Shown here: piece by piece, positions 15,698 through 24,557 of the stretch | Numbering within the stretch: the stretch's first letter is position 1 | Layout: the number at the start of each line of letters is the position of its first letter | Assembly (NCBI RefSeq): GCF_900113735.1 | Contig: NZ_FOQM01000018.1 | Coordinates: 89,554 to 153,553 of the forward strand | DNA length: 64,000 bases | Direction: 5' to 3' | DNA from: Bradyrhizobium sp. Gha | Lineage (GTDB): Bacteria; Pseudomonadota; Alphaproteobacteria; Rhizobiales; Xanthobacteraceae | The notes under the pieces: generated by a model | Database searches by the model: none | The model's input: only the letters and a program-made list of their open reading frames with translations | What the model was told of the DNA's origin: nothing | Translations under genes and position numbers: made by a program

Positions 15698-16065
15698 GAT
15701 TGCGCCGCCCGGTAGGTAACGGCGTTGGAGGCGCGCAGGCGCTTCGATAACGCGTCCATCACCATCAGCGCAAACGCCGGCTGCTGGCTGACGAGGTAGA
15801 CGAAGCGCGCGTGGTTGATCCGCATCACCTTCGTATCGGGCGCCGATGCAATCGCGGTCGCCGAGCGGGCTGAGCCGTCGATCACGGCCATCTCGCCGAA
15901 GAACTCGCCCTTGCCGAGCTTGATGATGCTGGTTTTGCGGGCGCCGTCGAGTTTGGCGATCTCGACCTCGCCGTCGAGCACGACGAACAATTCGCGCCCG
16001 GTGGAGCCCTCCTCGAAGATGACGTCATCGACACCGAACGTGTTGATGCATTTCTCGATTGTCAT
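15694..16065 (-). CDS. Stand-alone cyclic nucleotide-binding domain protein
   Basis: This 123-residue protein consists of one CRP-type cNMP-binding beta-roll and its C-terminal helices, with no HTH or enzymatic domain. The phosphate-binding cassette is intact (FFGEMAVIDGSARSATA: Glu58 and Arg67), so cAMP or cGMP binding is plausible. ATG 16065 is used because GGGGGTG precedes it; an in-frame start further up would add an unconserved tail. It is translationally coupled to the metallo-hydrolase gene and may regulate that enzyme or another partner by direct contact. Confidence 0.85.
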   Translation of the reverse strand: MTIEKCINTFGVDDVIFEEGSTGRELFVVLDGEVEIAKLDGARKTSIIKLGKGEFFGEMAVIDGSARSATAIASAPDTKVMRINHARFVYLVSQQPAFALMVMDALSKRLRASNAVTYRAAQS

Positions 16066-16332
16066 GGCACCCCCAAACGCCTTCTGGCTGACGGGATGGC
16101 CCATGTTAACCGGGGAACGGTCACGGGCAAACACCGGCCGTCCCGGCCGTTGCTCCGCCGTTCATCTTCATCCGGTTACAAATTGTTTCATGCCCGCCAC
16201 GCCGGTTCCATTTTCCCGACCCAATTCGGCCCCGGACGAGTTCCTAAAATTTCGGTAAGCGGGTCCCGAGGTAAGGAATTCGCAAGCAATGAAAGTTACC
16301 AAAAGGTCAACCGAGACTGGAGTATTTGAGCC

Positions 16333-17355
16333 GTGAGCGAACCAATGCCCGAACTGGCCGGCCAGGACAGCGCCGCAGACGCCGCCGGAGCAGCCGTGCC
16401 GCCGGCCGTCGAGGCTGCCGCCGCCATCGATGCCCCTTCGATCGCCCCCGACCATGAGACGCCGCCCAAAGCAGATGCCCCGGCGGTCGAGCCGCCGCGG
16501 ATCGTGGTCCCGAAGTTTGAGGTCGGCGCTGAACCCAAGGCTGAACCCAAGGCTGAGCCCAAGGCTGAACCCAAGGCCAAGGCGGAGCCAAAGCCCGGCA
16601 AGCTCATCGTCATGGCGCCCCCGGAGCAGTCGTGGGAGCGCGAAGAGTTCGCCCCGCATGTGAAGGCGGACGAGGTGCGGGACACTGCCGGCAAGCGTCG
16701 ACTGTCGGCGATGGCCGCTGTCGTCGCGATCGCGGCTTGCGTCGGCGCCGCCAGCGGCGCGCTCGCGACCGCCAGCATGATGCATTTCGCCAGCCCGGCA
16801 CCGGCGCAGGTCGCCGATACCAGTGCGCTGGATGCGTCCGTCTCGCGGATCGACGCCGACATCGTCGCGCTCAAGGCCAATCTCGAGCACAGCTCGAAGA
16901 ATGGCCTCAGCCAAATCAACCGGGCCAATGATCGTCTCGACAAGCTCGAGAAGGCGCAGGCCGAGCCGATGGCCAAGCTCGCCAAGTTGTCCGAGACCGT
17001 CGACAAGCTCCGTGCCACGCCGCCAGCCGCCCCTGTGCAAGCTGCCGCCCCGGCGCCCGCCAAGGAAACCACCGGCACGGTAGCAGCACCGGCCCCGACC
17101 CAGGTTGCGACGGCTGCTCCTACGGCGGCTCCCGTGCCTGCTGCGCCCAAGACCGAAGTCGGCCGCCTGCCGACGATCGAGGGCTGGAGGCTGCGCGACG
17201 TCGCCAATGGCGGCGCGCTGGTCGAGGGCCGGAGTGGCCTGTACGAGGTCTATGCCGGTGATCCCATCCCGGGAATCGGCCGCGTCGACGCGATCCGCCG
17301 TCAGGATGGCCGCTGGGTGGTCGTCACCAGCAAGGGCCTGATCGTCGCGCGCTAA
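16333..17355 (+). CDS. Membrane-anchored coiled-coil protein of unknown function
   Basis: This 340-residue protein starts at GTG (an ATG four codons on is an alternative). The N-terminal 110 residues are cytoplasmic and Ala/Pro/Glu-rich with AEPK repeats. A single membrane helix lies at about 122–150, followed by a coiled coil at about 155–235 (SRIDADIVALKANLE, NRANDRLDKLEKAQ). An Ala/Pro linker leads to a compact C-terminal domain at about 280–340 (GWRLRDVANGGALVEGR, YEVYAGDPIPGIGRVD) that resembles the small beta domains at the end of envelope proteins. It is followed by a strong terminator. Such proteins are widespread in Bradyrhizobium; a role in the envelope or division is only inferred. 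Confidence 0.8.
   Translation: MSEPMPELAGQDSAADAAGAAVPPAVEAAAAIDAPSIAPDHETPPKADAPAVEPPRIVVPKFEVGAEPKAEPKAEPKAEPKAKAEPKPGKLIVMAPPEQSWEREEFAPHVKADEVRDTAGKRRLSAMAAVVAIAACVGAASGALATASMMHFASPAPAQVADTSALDASVSRIDADIVALKANLEHSSKNGLSQINRANDRLDKLEKAQAEPMAKLAKLSETVDKLRATPPAAPVQAAAPAPAKETTGTVAAPAPTQVATAAPTAAPVPAAPKTEVGRLPTIEGWRLRDVANGGALVEGRSGLYEVYAGDPIPGIGRVDAIRRQDGRWVVVTSKGLIVAR
16528..16575 (+). repeat. Tandem 12-bp repeats encoding Ala-Glu-Pro-Lys
   Basis: Four consecutive copies of gctgaacccaag (one with a single change, gagccc) encode AEPK units in the cytoplasmic linker of the coiled-coil membrane protein. A partial unit and one more diverged copy follow to 16593. In-frame tandem repeats like this can change copy number by slippage without breaking the reading frame. 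Confidence 0.85.
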
Positions 17356-17378
17356 GCGTCCGATATCTCAATGCGAAG

Positions 17379-17410
17379 AGGCGCTTCACCACCGCGTGAA
17401 GCGCCTTTTT
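17379..17410 (+). terminator. Rho-independent terminator
   Basis: AGGCGCTTCA-CCACCGCG-TGAAGCGCCT forms a perfect 10-bp stem with an 8-base loop and is followed by TTTT. It lies 23 bp after the stop codon of the coiled-coil membrane protein gene and should end that transcript. The next gene must have its own promoter in the short gap before 17448. Confidence 0.9.
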
Positions 17411-17447
17411 ACTTGAATAGGCTGTCGTCCGCGGTGTTAGTGGAGGC

Positions 17448-18995
17448 ATGAGCCGCGCGCTGCGAATTCTCCTGGCTGCCGCCATGTTGTCCGGGAACAT
17501 CATGTCGCTCTCGGCAGCAGAGCGCCCGGCGCTCGCACGCGGCACCGCGATCACCGATCCCGATCTCCTGCGCAGGCTCGACCAGAGCGATGCGCTGTCG
17601 ATCCCCCGCCTGCTGCAGCCCGAGCGCAACGCGAATGCTCCGCTGACGAGCGACCTGCTGTTCACATCACTGTCACAGCTCAAGGAGATTCCGCCGGCGA
17701 TCGATGCCGAGTTCGATCGTTACATCGCCCGGCACAAGCAGGCCTCGCCGAGCGAGACCATCGGCGTCGGCGACGGTTTCGATGTCCAGCTGTTCGATCG
17801 GGCCGCGCTGAAGTCGGCCAACACCCGCTTCGTGCTGGCGGGCATCGTCAACCGCATGGACCGCGCCTATGTGTCGGAAGAGTCCTGCGGCGAGATCCGC
17901 CTGATCTATCGTCTGGTGCGGTTCGACACCAAACCGGATGGCGCTAACGCCGCGACGCGCCTGCCGATGACGTTCAATCTGGTGATGAAGGCACGCGATG
18001 CCCGCCGGATCGATGCGAGCGGCAAGCCCATCACCTGTGCCGAAGTCGCGCGGCGCTGGCTCGGCAATGGCGACTGGCGGGGGCTGATCGGCAGTCGCAC
18101 CGCGCCTTACGATGCGATGCTCGACCGCGTCGAGACCAACATCCAGATCTCGATCTCGCCAAAATCGGCGCTGCACGATTTCCGCTCCGACTATCTGCTC
18201 AAGGTGTTCAAATACAACGCCGTCGACAGGACATTCGAGGAATCGACGCTGGAGAACCAGATCGATCGCGATCGCATCCTCGCCGATGACACGCTCCGGC
18301 GCGACTTCAAGGCCTGGCTGCTGTCAGCAGTGAATCTTCGCGAGTTCGATCGGGGCACCGTGCTGATCCCGGAGCAATATCTCGCCAAAGCTGCCGTGGC
18401 ACCAACGCCTGCGGGCCTCGACGCCTCCGCGTTGCAGCCGGAGTTCGGCATGATGCAAGGGGAAGAAGAAGGCGAGGGCAACGATCCCATCTTCACGGAG
18501 GATGACGTCGTCGGTGCGCTGAAGCAGGCGGCGGCGCGCGGCATCACCATGGAGAACATCCGCTCGGTCGCAGGCTTCCAGCGCCGTCTCAATGACGTCA
18601 CCTGCTCGGGCTGCCACCAGACCCGCGGCATCGGGGGCTTCCATTTTCCTGGCGTGGACTGGCTGACGGAGGGGGCTTCAAATTCGACCATCGTGCCGGC
18701 CTCGCCGCATTTCTTCGGCGACCAGCTCCGCCGCCGCGACATCCTGGCCGCGTTCGCAGCCGGCAAACGCCCTGATTTTTCGCGCGGATTCGCCGGCCGG
18801 CCGCAGACCCGCGGCGTCCAAGAGCTCGCCGGCACCGAATATCTGGACGGCTGGGGCGCCCATTGTTCCCTGCAAAACATGGGATCGGGAACGCCGGATC
18901 AGAGTTTTACGTCATGGACCTGTGCTAACGGTCTCACCTGTCAGCCTGCGGCGGCCTCGAGCCGCATTGGCATGTGCTTCATCAAGACGCGTTAG
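17448..18995 (+). CDS. Exported protein with a single CxxCH heme-type motif
   Basis: This is a 515-residue secreted protein with a signal peptide (cleavage near LSAAE) and GTGGAGG ahead of the ATG. It contains one c-type heme motif, Cys386-Ser-Gly-Cys389-His390 (TCSGCHQTRGIGGFHFPG), and two more Cys near the C-terminus (WTCANGLTCQP) plus a final pair-like Cys, which could form disulfides. No known enzyme domain is recognisable in the first 370 residues, though conserved-looking blocks (FVLAGIVNRMDRAY, EIRLIYRLVRF) suggest a real folded domain. A periplasmic electron-transfer or oxidase role is possible but not shown. Confidence 0.82.
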   Translation: MSRALRILLAAAMLSGNIMSLSAAERPALARGTAITDPDLLRRLDQSDALSIPRLLQPERNANAPLTSDLLFTSLSQLKEIPPAIDAEFDRYIARHKQASPSETIGVGDGFDVQLFDRAALKSANTRFVLAGIVNRMDRAYVSEESCGEIRLIYRLVRFDTKPDGANAATRLPMTFNLVMKARDARRIDASGKPITCAEVARRWLGNGDWRGLIGSRTAPYDAMLDRVETNIQISISPKSALHDFRSDYLLKVFKYNAVDRTFEESTLENQIDRDRILADDTLRRDFKAWLLSAVNLREFDRGTVLIPEQYLAKAAVAPTPAGLDASALQPEFGMMQGEEEGEGNDPIFTEDDVVGALKQAAARGITMENIRSVAGFQRRLNDVTCSGCHQTRGIGGFHFPGVDWLTEGASNSTIVPASPHFFGDQLRRRDILAAFAAGKRPDFSRGFAGRPQTRGVQELAGTEYLDGWGAHCSLQNMGSGTPDQSFTSWTCANGLTCQPAAASSRIGMCFIKTR

Positions 18996-19024
18996 GCCCG
19001 CCCCCAACCGGTTCGGATGACCCC

Positions 19025-19189
19025 ATGACGGACACCAGCGATGCCAACAAGGAGCGCAATCGCGAGATCGCGCGCAATGAGGAAGCCAAGCAGGTCACCG
19101 GCAGCATCCGCGTCAGCACCTGGGCGGTCGCGGTCGTCGTCATCATCGGCGGCATCCTGTTCACGCTCGGCTGGCTGGCGCTGAGGTAG
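19025..19189 (+). CDS. Small single-span membrane protein
   Basis: This is a 54-residue protein with a highly charged N-terminal half (DANKERNREIARNEEAKQ) and one hydrophobic helix at about 33–52 (TWAVAVVVIIGGILFTLGWL). It starts at ATG 19025, 29 bp after the CxxCH protein gene on the same strand, so it is probably co-transcribed. It matches no family that I recognise. Confidence 0.65.
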   Translation: MTDTSDANKERNREIARNEEAKQVTGSIRVSTWAVAVVVIIGGILFTLGWLALR

Positions 19190-19200
19190 CCCCCGCTCTT

Positions 19201-19286
19201 TCGTCATGCCCGGGCTTGTCCCGGGTATCCACGTTCTCTATCCGCGCTCAAGATCGTGGATGGCCGGGCCAAGCCCGGCCATGACG
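19201..19286. repeat. Intergenic palindromic repeat, family B copy 2
   Basis: The arms are gtcatgcccgggcttgtccc and gccgggccaagcccggccat, with inner arms tatccacg and cgtggatg. The design is the same as the copy at 6.7 kb. It separates the small membrane protein gene from the convergent GST gene. Confidence 0.85.
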
Positions 19287-19311
19287 GCGCTGAGGCTTTG
19301 GCGCGCGCACC

Positions 19312-19959
19312 TCACTTCGCGTAATTCGTCATCCGCTTGCCGGGAAGCAGCTCATAGGCCGGCTTCCAGCCGGGCAGCGCGGCCATGCGGCCGAGCCAGG
19401 CGTGGACGGCAGGATGGCTTGCGGCGAAATCAAAGCCGTGCTCGTCGCTCGGGTAGTGCAGATAGGCCATCATCGAGATATCTGCCACAGTCGGCTTGCT
19501 GCCGATGGCGAACGCGTTGTTCTGGAGATGCCCGTCGAGAATGCCGAGGAAGTCATCGAGCCGCCGGCGAAAATGCTTCAGCACCTGCGGATCGTTCTTC
19601 TGGGTGAAGGCCCGCATGAAGCGGTAAGTCGCCATGTAGCCGGTGAGCTTGTGGTTGTCCCAGAACAGCCAGCGCAGCAACTCGAATTTTTCGGCTTCTG
19701 ACGCGGCGCCGAAGCGGCCATATTGTTCGGCAAGCACGAGGAGAAGGGGCGCCGTCTGCGTCATCTTCACGCCGTCGACTTCGAGCACGGGAATCTCGCC
19801 CATCTCGTTGACGGCCTTGCGCCATTCCGCGGTGCGCGTGACCCCGCCGCCGAAATCGGTCCACACAGGCTCGAACGTCTCGCCACAAAGCGTCAGCATC
19901 AGCGCCAGCTTGTAGCTGTTGCCGGATTCGGGGAAGTAGTGCAGGCGATAGGCGGGCAT
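19312..19959 (-). CDS. Glutathione S-transferase family protein
   Basis: This cytosolic GST has 215 residues. The thioredoxin-fold N-terminal domain covers about 1–80, with the active-site region YFPESGNSYKLALML (Ser or Tyr could activate the thiol) and the cis-Pro loop GEIPVLEVDG; the helical C-terminal domain covers 90–210. Substrate and inducer are unknown. It stands alone between two repeats. Confidence 0.9.
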   Translation of the reverse strand: MPAYRLHYFPESGNSYKLALMLTLCGETFEPVWTDFGGGVTRTAEWRKAVNEMGEIPVLEVDGVKMTQTAPLLLVLAEQYGRFGAASEAEKFELLRWLFWDNHKLTGYMATYRFMRAFTQKNDPQVLKHFRRRLDDFLGILDGHLQNNAFAIGSKPTVADISMMAYLHYPSDEHGFDFAASHPAVHAWLGRMAALPGWKPAYELLPGKRMTNYAK

Positions 19960-20014
19960 GAGACCTCACGCGGCGTTGGGCTTTGTCAATTGTTATACCG
20001 TGCCGGCCCCACAT

Positions 20015-20095
20015 CGTCATTGCGAGCGTAGCGAAGCAATCCAGCAATGCATCCGCGGCGGGATTCTGGATTGCTTCGCTTCGCTCGCAATGACG
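20015..20095. repeat. Intergenic palindromic repeat, family A copy 3
   Basis: Arms cgtcattgcgagcgtagcg and cgcttcgctcgcaatgacg are nearly perfect complements. The inner arms agcaatccag and ctggattgct are also kept. It lies between the GST and CoA-transferase genes. Confidence 0.88.
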
Positions 20096-20115
20096 GAGAA
20101 AGAGCGAGTGCCCTC

Positions 20116-21321
20116 TTACCCCACGGCGCCCTTCGACCGCAGCTCTTTGATCGCAGCCTCGTCGTATCCCGCGCCGCGCAAAATCTCGTCACTGTGCTCG
20201 CCGACGCCGGGCGGCTTGCGCGGCTGCACCTTCTTGGTGCCGTCGATCCAGATCGGCGAGTTGATGGTGAGCATCGTGTCGTTCTCGAACGGGACCAGCA
20301 CCTCGTTGTCGAGCATCTGCTTGTCATCAGGGATGTCGTCCAAAATGCCGACAATGCCGAACACCAGCCCGTTGCCATCCAGGATCTTGCGCCATTCGGC
20401 GAGGTCCTTCGTCGCGAAGGTCTCGTCAAAGATCTTGATCAACTCGATCGAGCGGGCGTGACGGTCGGGCTTGGTGGCGAAACGCGGATCGTTGATCAGG
20501 TCCTCGCGCCCCAGGCATGTGGCCAGCGTCGGCCACTGCTTCTCCTCGTTGAGCAGCGACAGGATGAGCCAACGGCCATCCCCGCATTGGTAGTGGTTGG
20601 CAACAGCGTTGAGCGCGCGCTCGCGCGGCCGTCGCTCGCTGAACTTGGCGCCGCACAGCTTTGCCTGCGCCAGCACGCTCGCCGCCCACACCCCGTTCGC
20701 CATCAGATTGGAGGCGACATGAGAGCCCTTGCCGGTCTTCTCGCGCTGATACAGTGCGGTGACGATCGCGCTGTACAGCGCCATGGCGCAGGGATGGTCG
20801 CCCATGCCGGCGATCGAGCGCGCCGGCGTCGTGTCGGTGTCGGCGCGGACGAGGTCCATCAGGCCGGAGCGCGCCCAATAGGCGTTGCTGTCGAAGCCGG
20901 GCTTGTTGGCTTCCTCGCCCTTCTCGCCATAGCCGGTGAAGGAGGCGTAGATCAGCCGGTCATTGAGATGGGCGAGATGGTCATAGCTGATGCCGAGCCG
21001 GCCGCGCACCGGGGGCGGCATGTTGGTGATGAAGACATCGGCCTCCTCGACCAGTCTGTAGAGCACGGCCTGCGCCTCGGGCTTGGAAAGGTCGAGCGCG
21101 AGGCTCTTCTTGTTGCGGGCCTCTAACAGCCAGGCGTAATTGTGCTCGCCGGCGGGATAGCCGGGCAGGTTGGGCAGATTGCGGTAGGGATCGCCGATGC
21201 CGGGCGGCTCGATCTTGATGACGTCGGCGCCGAAATCGGACAGCACGGTCGCAGCCGCGGGCGCCGCGATGAAGCTCGCGCAGTCGAGAACCCTGAGCCC
21301 TGCAAAAATGCCTTTTTCCAT
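20116..21321 (-). CDS. Family III (CaiB/BaiF) CoA transferase
   Basis: This CoA transferase of 401 residues should move CoA between an acyl-CoA donor and a carboxylic acid. The N-terminal Rossmann-like start is typical (LRVLDCASFIAAPAAATVL, FGADVIKIEPPG), and the nucleophilic Asp is in GMGDHPCAMAL. It stands alone between putA and the GST gene, 112 bp from the end of putA on the same strand, so read-through from putA is possible. Substrates are unknown. Confidence 0.9.
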   Translation of the reverse strand: MEKGIFAGLRVLDCASFIAAPAAATVLSDFGADVIKIEPPGIGDPYRNLPNLPGYPAGEHNYAWLLEARNKKSLALDLSKPEAQAVLYRLVEEADVFITNMPPPVRGRLGISYDHLAHLNDRLIYASFTGYGEKGEEANKPGFDSNAYWARSGLMDLVRADTDTTPARSIAGMGDHPCAMALYSAIVTALYQREKTGKGSHVASNLMANGVWAASVLAQAKLCGAKFSERRPRERALNAVANHYQCGDGRWLILSLLNEEKQWPTLATCLGREDLINDPRFATKPDRHARSIELIKIFDETFATKDLAEWRKILDGNGLVFGIVGILDDIPDDKQMLDNEVLVPFENDTMLTINSPIWIDGTKKVQPRKPPGVGEHSDEILRGAGYDEAAIKELRSKGAVG

Positions 21322-21433
21322 CGCGGCGTTGCTCCCTCGCTCTTGTTGTTTCCCGCCGGCTGGAATTTCCGCGGGTCGCTCGTGGAGGCATTAGACCGAT
21401 GTTTCAGCGGGATGCAACGGCCCCTCGCGGGCC

Positions 21434-24400
21434 TCACTCCTCACCTGCAAGCAACGCTGCGTTGCCGCCGGCTGCGGCGGTGTTGATGCTCACGGTCTGC
21501 TCGGTGGCGAAGCGCGCGAGATAGTGCGGGCCGCCGGCCTTGGGGCCGGTTCCGGACAGGCCGTTGCCGCCGAACGGCTGTACGCCCACCACCGCGCCGA
21601 TCATGTTGCGATTGACGTAGATGTTGCCGACCTGGACGCGGTCGATAATGGCCTCGATCGTGTCGTCGATGCGCGAGTGGATTCCGAGCGTGAGTCCGTA
21701 GCCGGTCTGCTTGATCGACTGCAGAACATGTTCGAGCGTCTCGGCGCGGTAGCGCACCACGTGCAGGATCGGGCCAAAGACTTCCTCGGTGAGCTGGCCA
21801 GCATCGCGCAGCTCGAAGATATGTGGCGCGACGAAGCAGCCCTCCGGCGCGATGCCGGCAAAGTGCAGCCGCGCCTCCGACTTCATCCGCGCGATATGCG
21901 CATCGAGCCGCTGCTTGGCATCGGTGTCGATCACCGGGCCGACGTGGGTGGCGACCTCGGAGGGATCGCCGACTTTCAACTCGCGCGCCGCGCCCGCGAT
22001 CATTTCGATCATGCGGTCGGCGACGTCGTCCTGCACGAACAGCAGCCGCAGCGCCGAGCAGCGCTGGCCTGCGGAACGGAACGCGGAGGTGACGACGTCG
22101 TCAGCGACCTGCTCGGGCAACGCGGTGGCATCGGCGATCATGGCGTTGATGCCGCCGGTCTCCGCGATCAGTGGCACGATCGGTCCGTCCTTGGCGGCGA
22201 GCGTCCGGTTGATGTGGCGCGCGACCTCGGTCGAGCCGGTGAAGACGATTCCGGCAACGTCAGGATGCGCGGTCAGCGCGGCGCCGATGCGGCCGTCGCC
22301 GGTGACGAGCTGGAGTGCGCTCTTGGGGATGCCGGCCTCGTGCAGCAGGGCGACGGCCTCGCGCGCGATGCGCGGCGTCTGCTCGGCGGGCTTTGCAACG
22401 ACGGTGTTGCCGGCCATCAAGGCCGCGGTGACCTGGCCGAGGAAAATCGCCAACGGAAAGTTCCACGGCGAGATCGCGACAAAGACGCCGCGGCCACGCA
22501 TGGCGAGCGCATTGCTCTCGCCGGTCGGGCCCGGCATTGCCGTCTCGCTGCCGAACAGCTTTCGGCCCTGGGCGGCGTAATAGCGGCAGAAATCGGCGGC
22601 TTCACGCAACTCGGACAGCGCATCGTCGAGCGTCTTGCCGCCTTCGCGTTGAAGCAGTGCGATGAAATGCGCGCCGCGCCTCTCCAGCAAATGCGCAGCC
22701 TGCTCCAGCGCCGCCGCGCGTGTCGAGGCCTGCGTCCGGCTCCATGTCGCAAAACCGGCGCGGGCTGCAGCGATCGCGGCGCCCGCCTGCTCTGGCGTCG
22801 CGTCGGGGACGGGTTTGAGGTTGAGCGTCGCGGCATTGACCCCGGCCAGCATCCGCTCGAGCGCCGCGCGCTCGCCGAACTCGATTCCGGCTGAATTATG
22901 CCGCTCCGGCGCGAACAAGTCACCCGGCAGCGGGATCTTGGCGTGATGCGCATGGTCAGGCCGGACGATGAGATCGACCGGACGCTTCAACAGCGCCGGG
23001 ACCGGCACGCGATAGTCGGCCGCCTGCGCCACGAAGGACGAGTTGGCGCCGTTCTCCAGGAGCCGCCGCACCAGATAGGCGAGCAGGTCGCGATGGCTGC
23101 CGACCGGCGCATAGGTGCGGTAGGCGATGTCAGGGTGATCCTTGGCAAGCTGCTCGTAAAGCGCCTCGCCCATGCCGTGCAGGCGCTGGAATTCGACGCC
23201 GCCGCTATCGCCGGCGAGTTCGAGCACGGTTGCGACGGTGAGCGCGTTGTGCGTGGCAAACTGCGGGAAGATGCGCGGCCGCAAACCCAGAAGCTTCGCG
23301 GCGCAGGCGACATAGTTCATGTCAGTCATCGCCTTGCGGGTGAATACCGGATAACCGTCGAGCCCGCGCTCCTGCGCGCGCTTGATCTCGGTGTCCCAAT
23401 AGGCACCCTTGACGAGGCGCACCATCAGCTTGCGATCATGCGCGCGCGCGAGTTCGTGGATGTAATCGATCACCGCGCTGGCGCGCTTCTGATAGGCCTG
23501 GATCGCAAGCCCGAAGCCGTCCCATCCCCCAAGCGAGGGATCGGCCAGCGTGGCCGCGATCACGTCGAGCGACAGTTCCAGCCGGTCGGCTTCCTCGGCA
23601 TCGACGGTGAAGTTGAGGTCATAGGTCTTGGCGCGCTGCGCCAGGTCCAGCAGTTGCGGCACCAGCTCGGCCATCACGCGGCCGCGGCTGATCGCCTCGA
23701 AGCGCGGATGCAGCGCCGAGAGCTTGACGGAGATGCCGGGCCGGTCGGGCAGGGGATGGTTGCCTGCCGCCTTGCCGATCGTCAGAATCGCGCTCGCATA
23801 GGCGTCGAAATAACGCTTCGCATCCGCTGCGGTGCGCGCGCCTTCGCCGAGCATGTCGAAGGAGTAGCGCGGCCTCTCGCCGGAGCGCGGCTTGCCGCGT
23901 TCCAGTGCCTGCTCGATGGTCTCGCCCAGCACGAAGTGATTGCCCATCAGCCGCATCGCCTGGCGCGTGGCGGTGCGCACGGCGGGTGCGCCGAGCCGCT
24001 TCACCAGCCGGCCGATGGTGCCGTCGGGTGTCTTGCCGGGCTGGATCACCCGCGCCGAAAGGCCGAGCGCCCACGCCGAGGCGTTGACCAGGAATGCGGT
24101 GGACTTGGTCTCGTGATGGATGAAGTCGCCTTCGCCGAGCTTGTCCTCGATGAACTGGTCGGCGGTGCGGGCATCAGGCACGCGCAGCAGCGCCTCCGCC
24201 AGCACCATCAGCGCCAACCCCTCCTTGGTCGAGAGCGCGAACTCGCGCAGCATGTCCTCGACGCCCCCAAGACCACCTCCAAGCCGGTCGTCGCGCTTGC
24301 GAATCGCCTCGATCAGCCGGGTTGCGGTGCGGTCGATCCGTGCTTCCTGTGGCGGGGCGAGATGTGCCGATGGAAAGAGCCGCGCAGCGATGTCGGCATC

Positions 24401-24445
24401 ATCAGGCGCATAGGGGGCGGAGAAGGGAGGCGGGATGTTCGGCAT
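21434..24445 (-). CDS. putA: Bifunctional proline dehydrogenase/L-glutamate gamma-semialdehyde dehydrogenase PutA
   Basis: PutA oxidises proline to glutamate in two steps on one chain, passing electrons to FAD/quinone and then NAD. At 1003 residues this is the minimal form, like the structurally studied Bradyrhizobium enzyme, without the ribbon-helix-helix repressor domain. The proline dehydrogenase barrel covers about 60–430 (LMVRLVKGAYWDTEIKRAQ) and the aldehyde dehydrogenase part about 500–980 (ISPWNFPLAIF, FTGSTEVARHINR, catalytic Glu in ETGG, catalytic Cys in SAGQRCSAL). A divergent Lrp/AsnC gene 112 bp away is the probable activator. ATG 24445 begins just before the conserved N-terminal arm. 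Confidence 0.96.
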   Translation of the reverse strand: MPNIPPPFSAPYAPDDADIAARLFPSAHLAPPQEARIDRTATRLIEAIRKRDDRLGGGLGGVEDMLREFALSTKEGLALMVLAEALLRVPDARTADQFIEDKLGEGDFIHHETKSTAFLVNASAWALGLSARVIQPGKTPDGTIGRLVKRLGAPAVRTATRQAMRLMGNHFVLGETIEQALERGKPRSGERPRYSFDMLGEGARTAADAKRYFDAYASAILTIGKAAGNHPLPDRPGISVKLSALHPRFEAISRGRVMAELVPQLLDLAQRAKTYDLNFTVDAEEADRLELSLDVIAATLADPSLGGWDGFGLAIQAYQKRASAVIDYIHELARAHDRKLMVRLVKGAYWDTEIKRAQERGLDGYPVFTRKAMTDMNYVACAAKLLGLRPRIFPQFATHNALTVATVLELAGDSGGVEFQRLHGMGEALYEQLAKDHPDIAYRTYAPVGSHRDLLAYLVRRLLENGANSSFVAQAADYRVPVPALLKRPVDLIVRPDHAHHAKIPLPGDLFAPERHNSAGIEFGERAALERMLAGVNAATLNLKPVPDATPEQAGAAIAAARAGFATWSRTQASTRAAALEQAAHLLERRGAHFIALLQREGGKTLDDALSELREAADFCRYYAAQGRKLFGSETAMPGPTGESNALAMRGRGVFVAISPWNFPLAIFLGQVTAALMAGNTVVAKPAEQTPRIAREAVALLHEAGIPKSALQLVTGDGRIGAALTAHPDVAGIVFTGSTEVARHINRTLAAKDGPIVPLIAETGGINAMIADATALPEQVADDVVTSAFRSAGQRCSALRLLFVQDDVADRMIEMIAGAARELKVGDPSEVATHVGPVIDTDAKQRLDAHIARMKSEARLHFAGIAPEGCFVAPHIFELRDAGQLTEEVFGPILHVVRYRAETLEHVLQSIKQTGYGLTLGIHSRIDDTIEAIIDRVQVGNIYVNRNMIGAVVGVQPFGGNGLSGTGPKAGGPHYLARFATEQTVSINTAAAGGNAALLAGEE

Positions 24446-24557
24446 GGCGTGTCCTGTGCTGAGATCAGGATAAGGCCCGCGGGACCGTAGTACGATAGAC
24501 AAGATAATGATTTTGCCTTAGGAAATGAAGATCAATGGCATATTGACCAGATAAAAT
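24446..24557. promoter_or_regulatory. Shared putA–putR promoter region
   Basis: This short divergent gap is much AT-richer than its surroundings near 24498–24557 (runs such as gataatgatttt and gataaaat). No exact dyad stands out, but Lrp-type regulators often bind degenerate AT-rich repeats, so this is where PutR would be expected to act on both genes. Confidence 0.5.

Noticed and set aside
22898..24490. A 530-residue plus-strand frame opposite putA
   Set aside because: It is a high-GC shadow of putA; the putA frame carries all known catalytic motifs.
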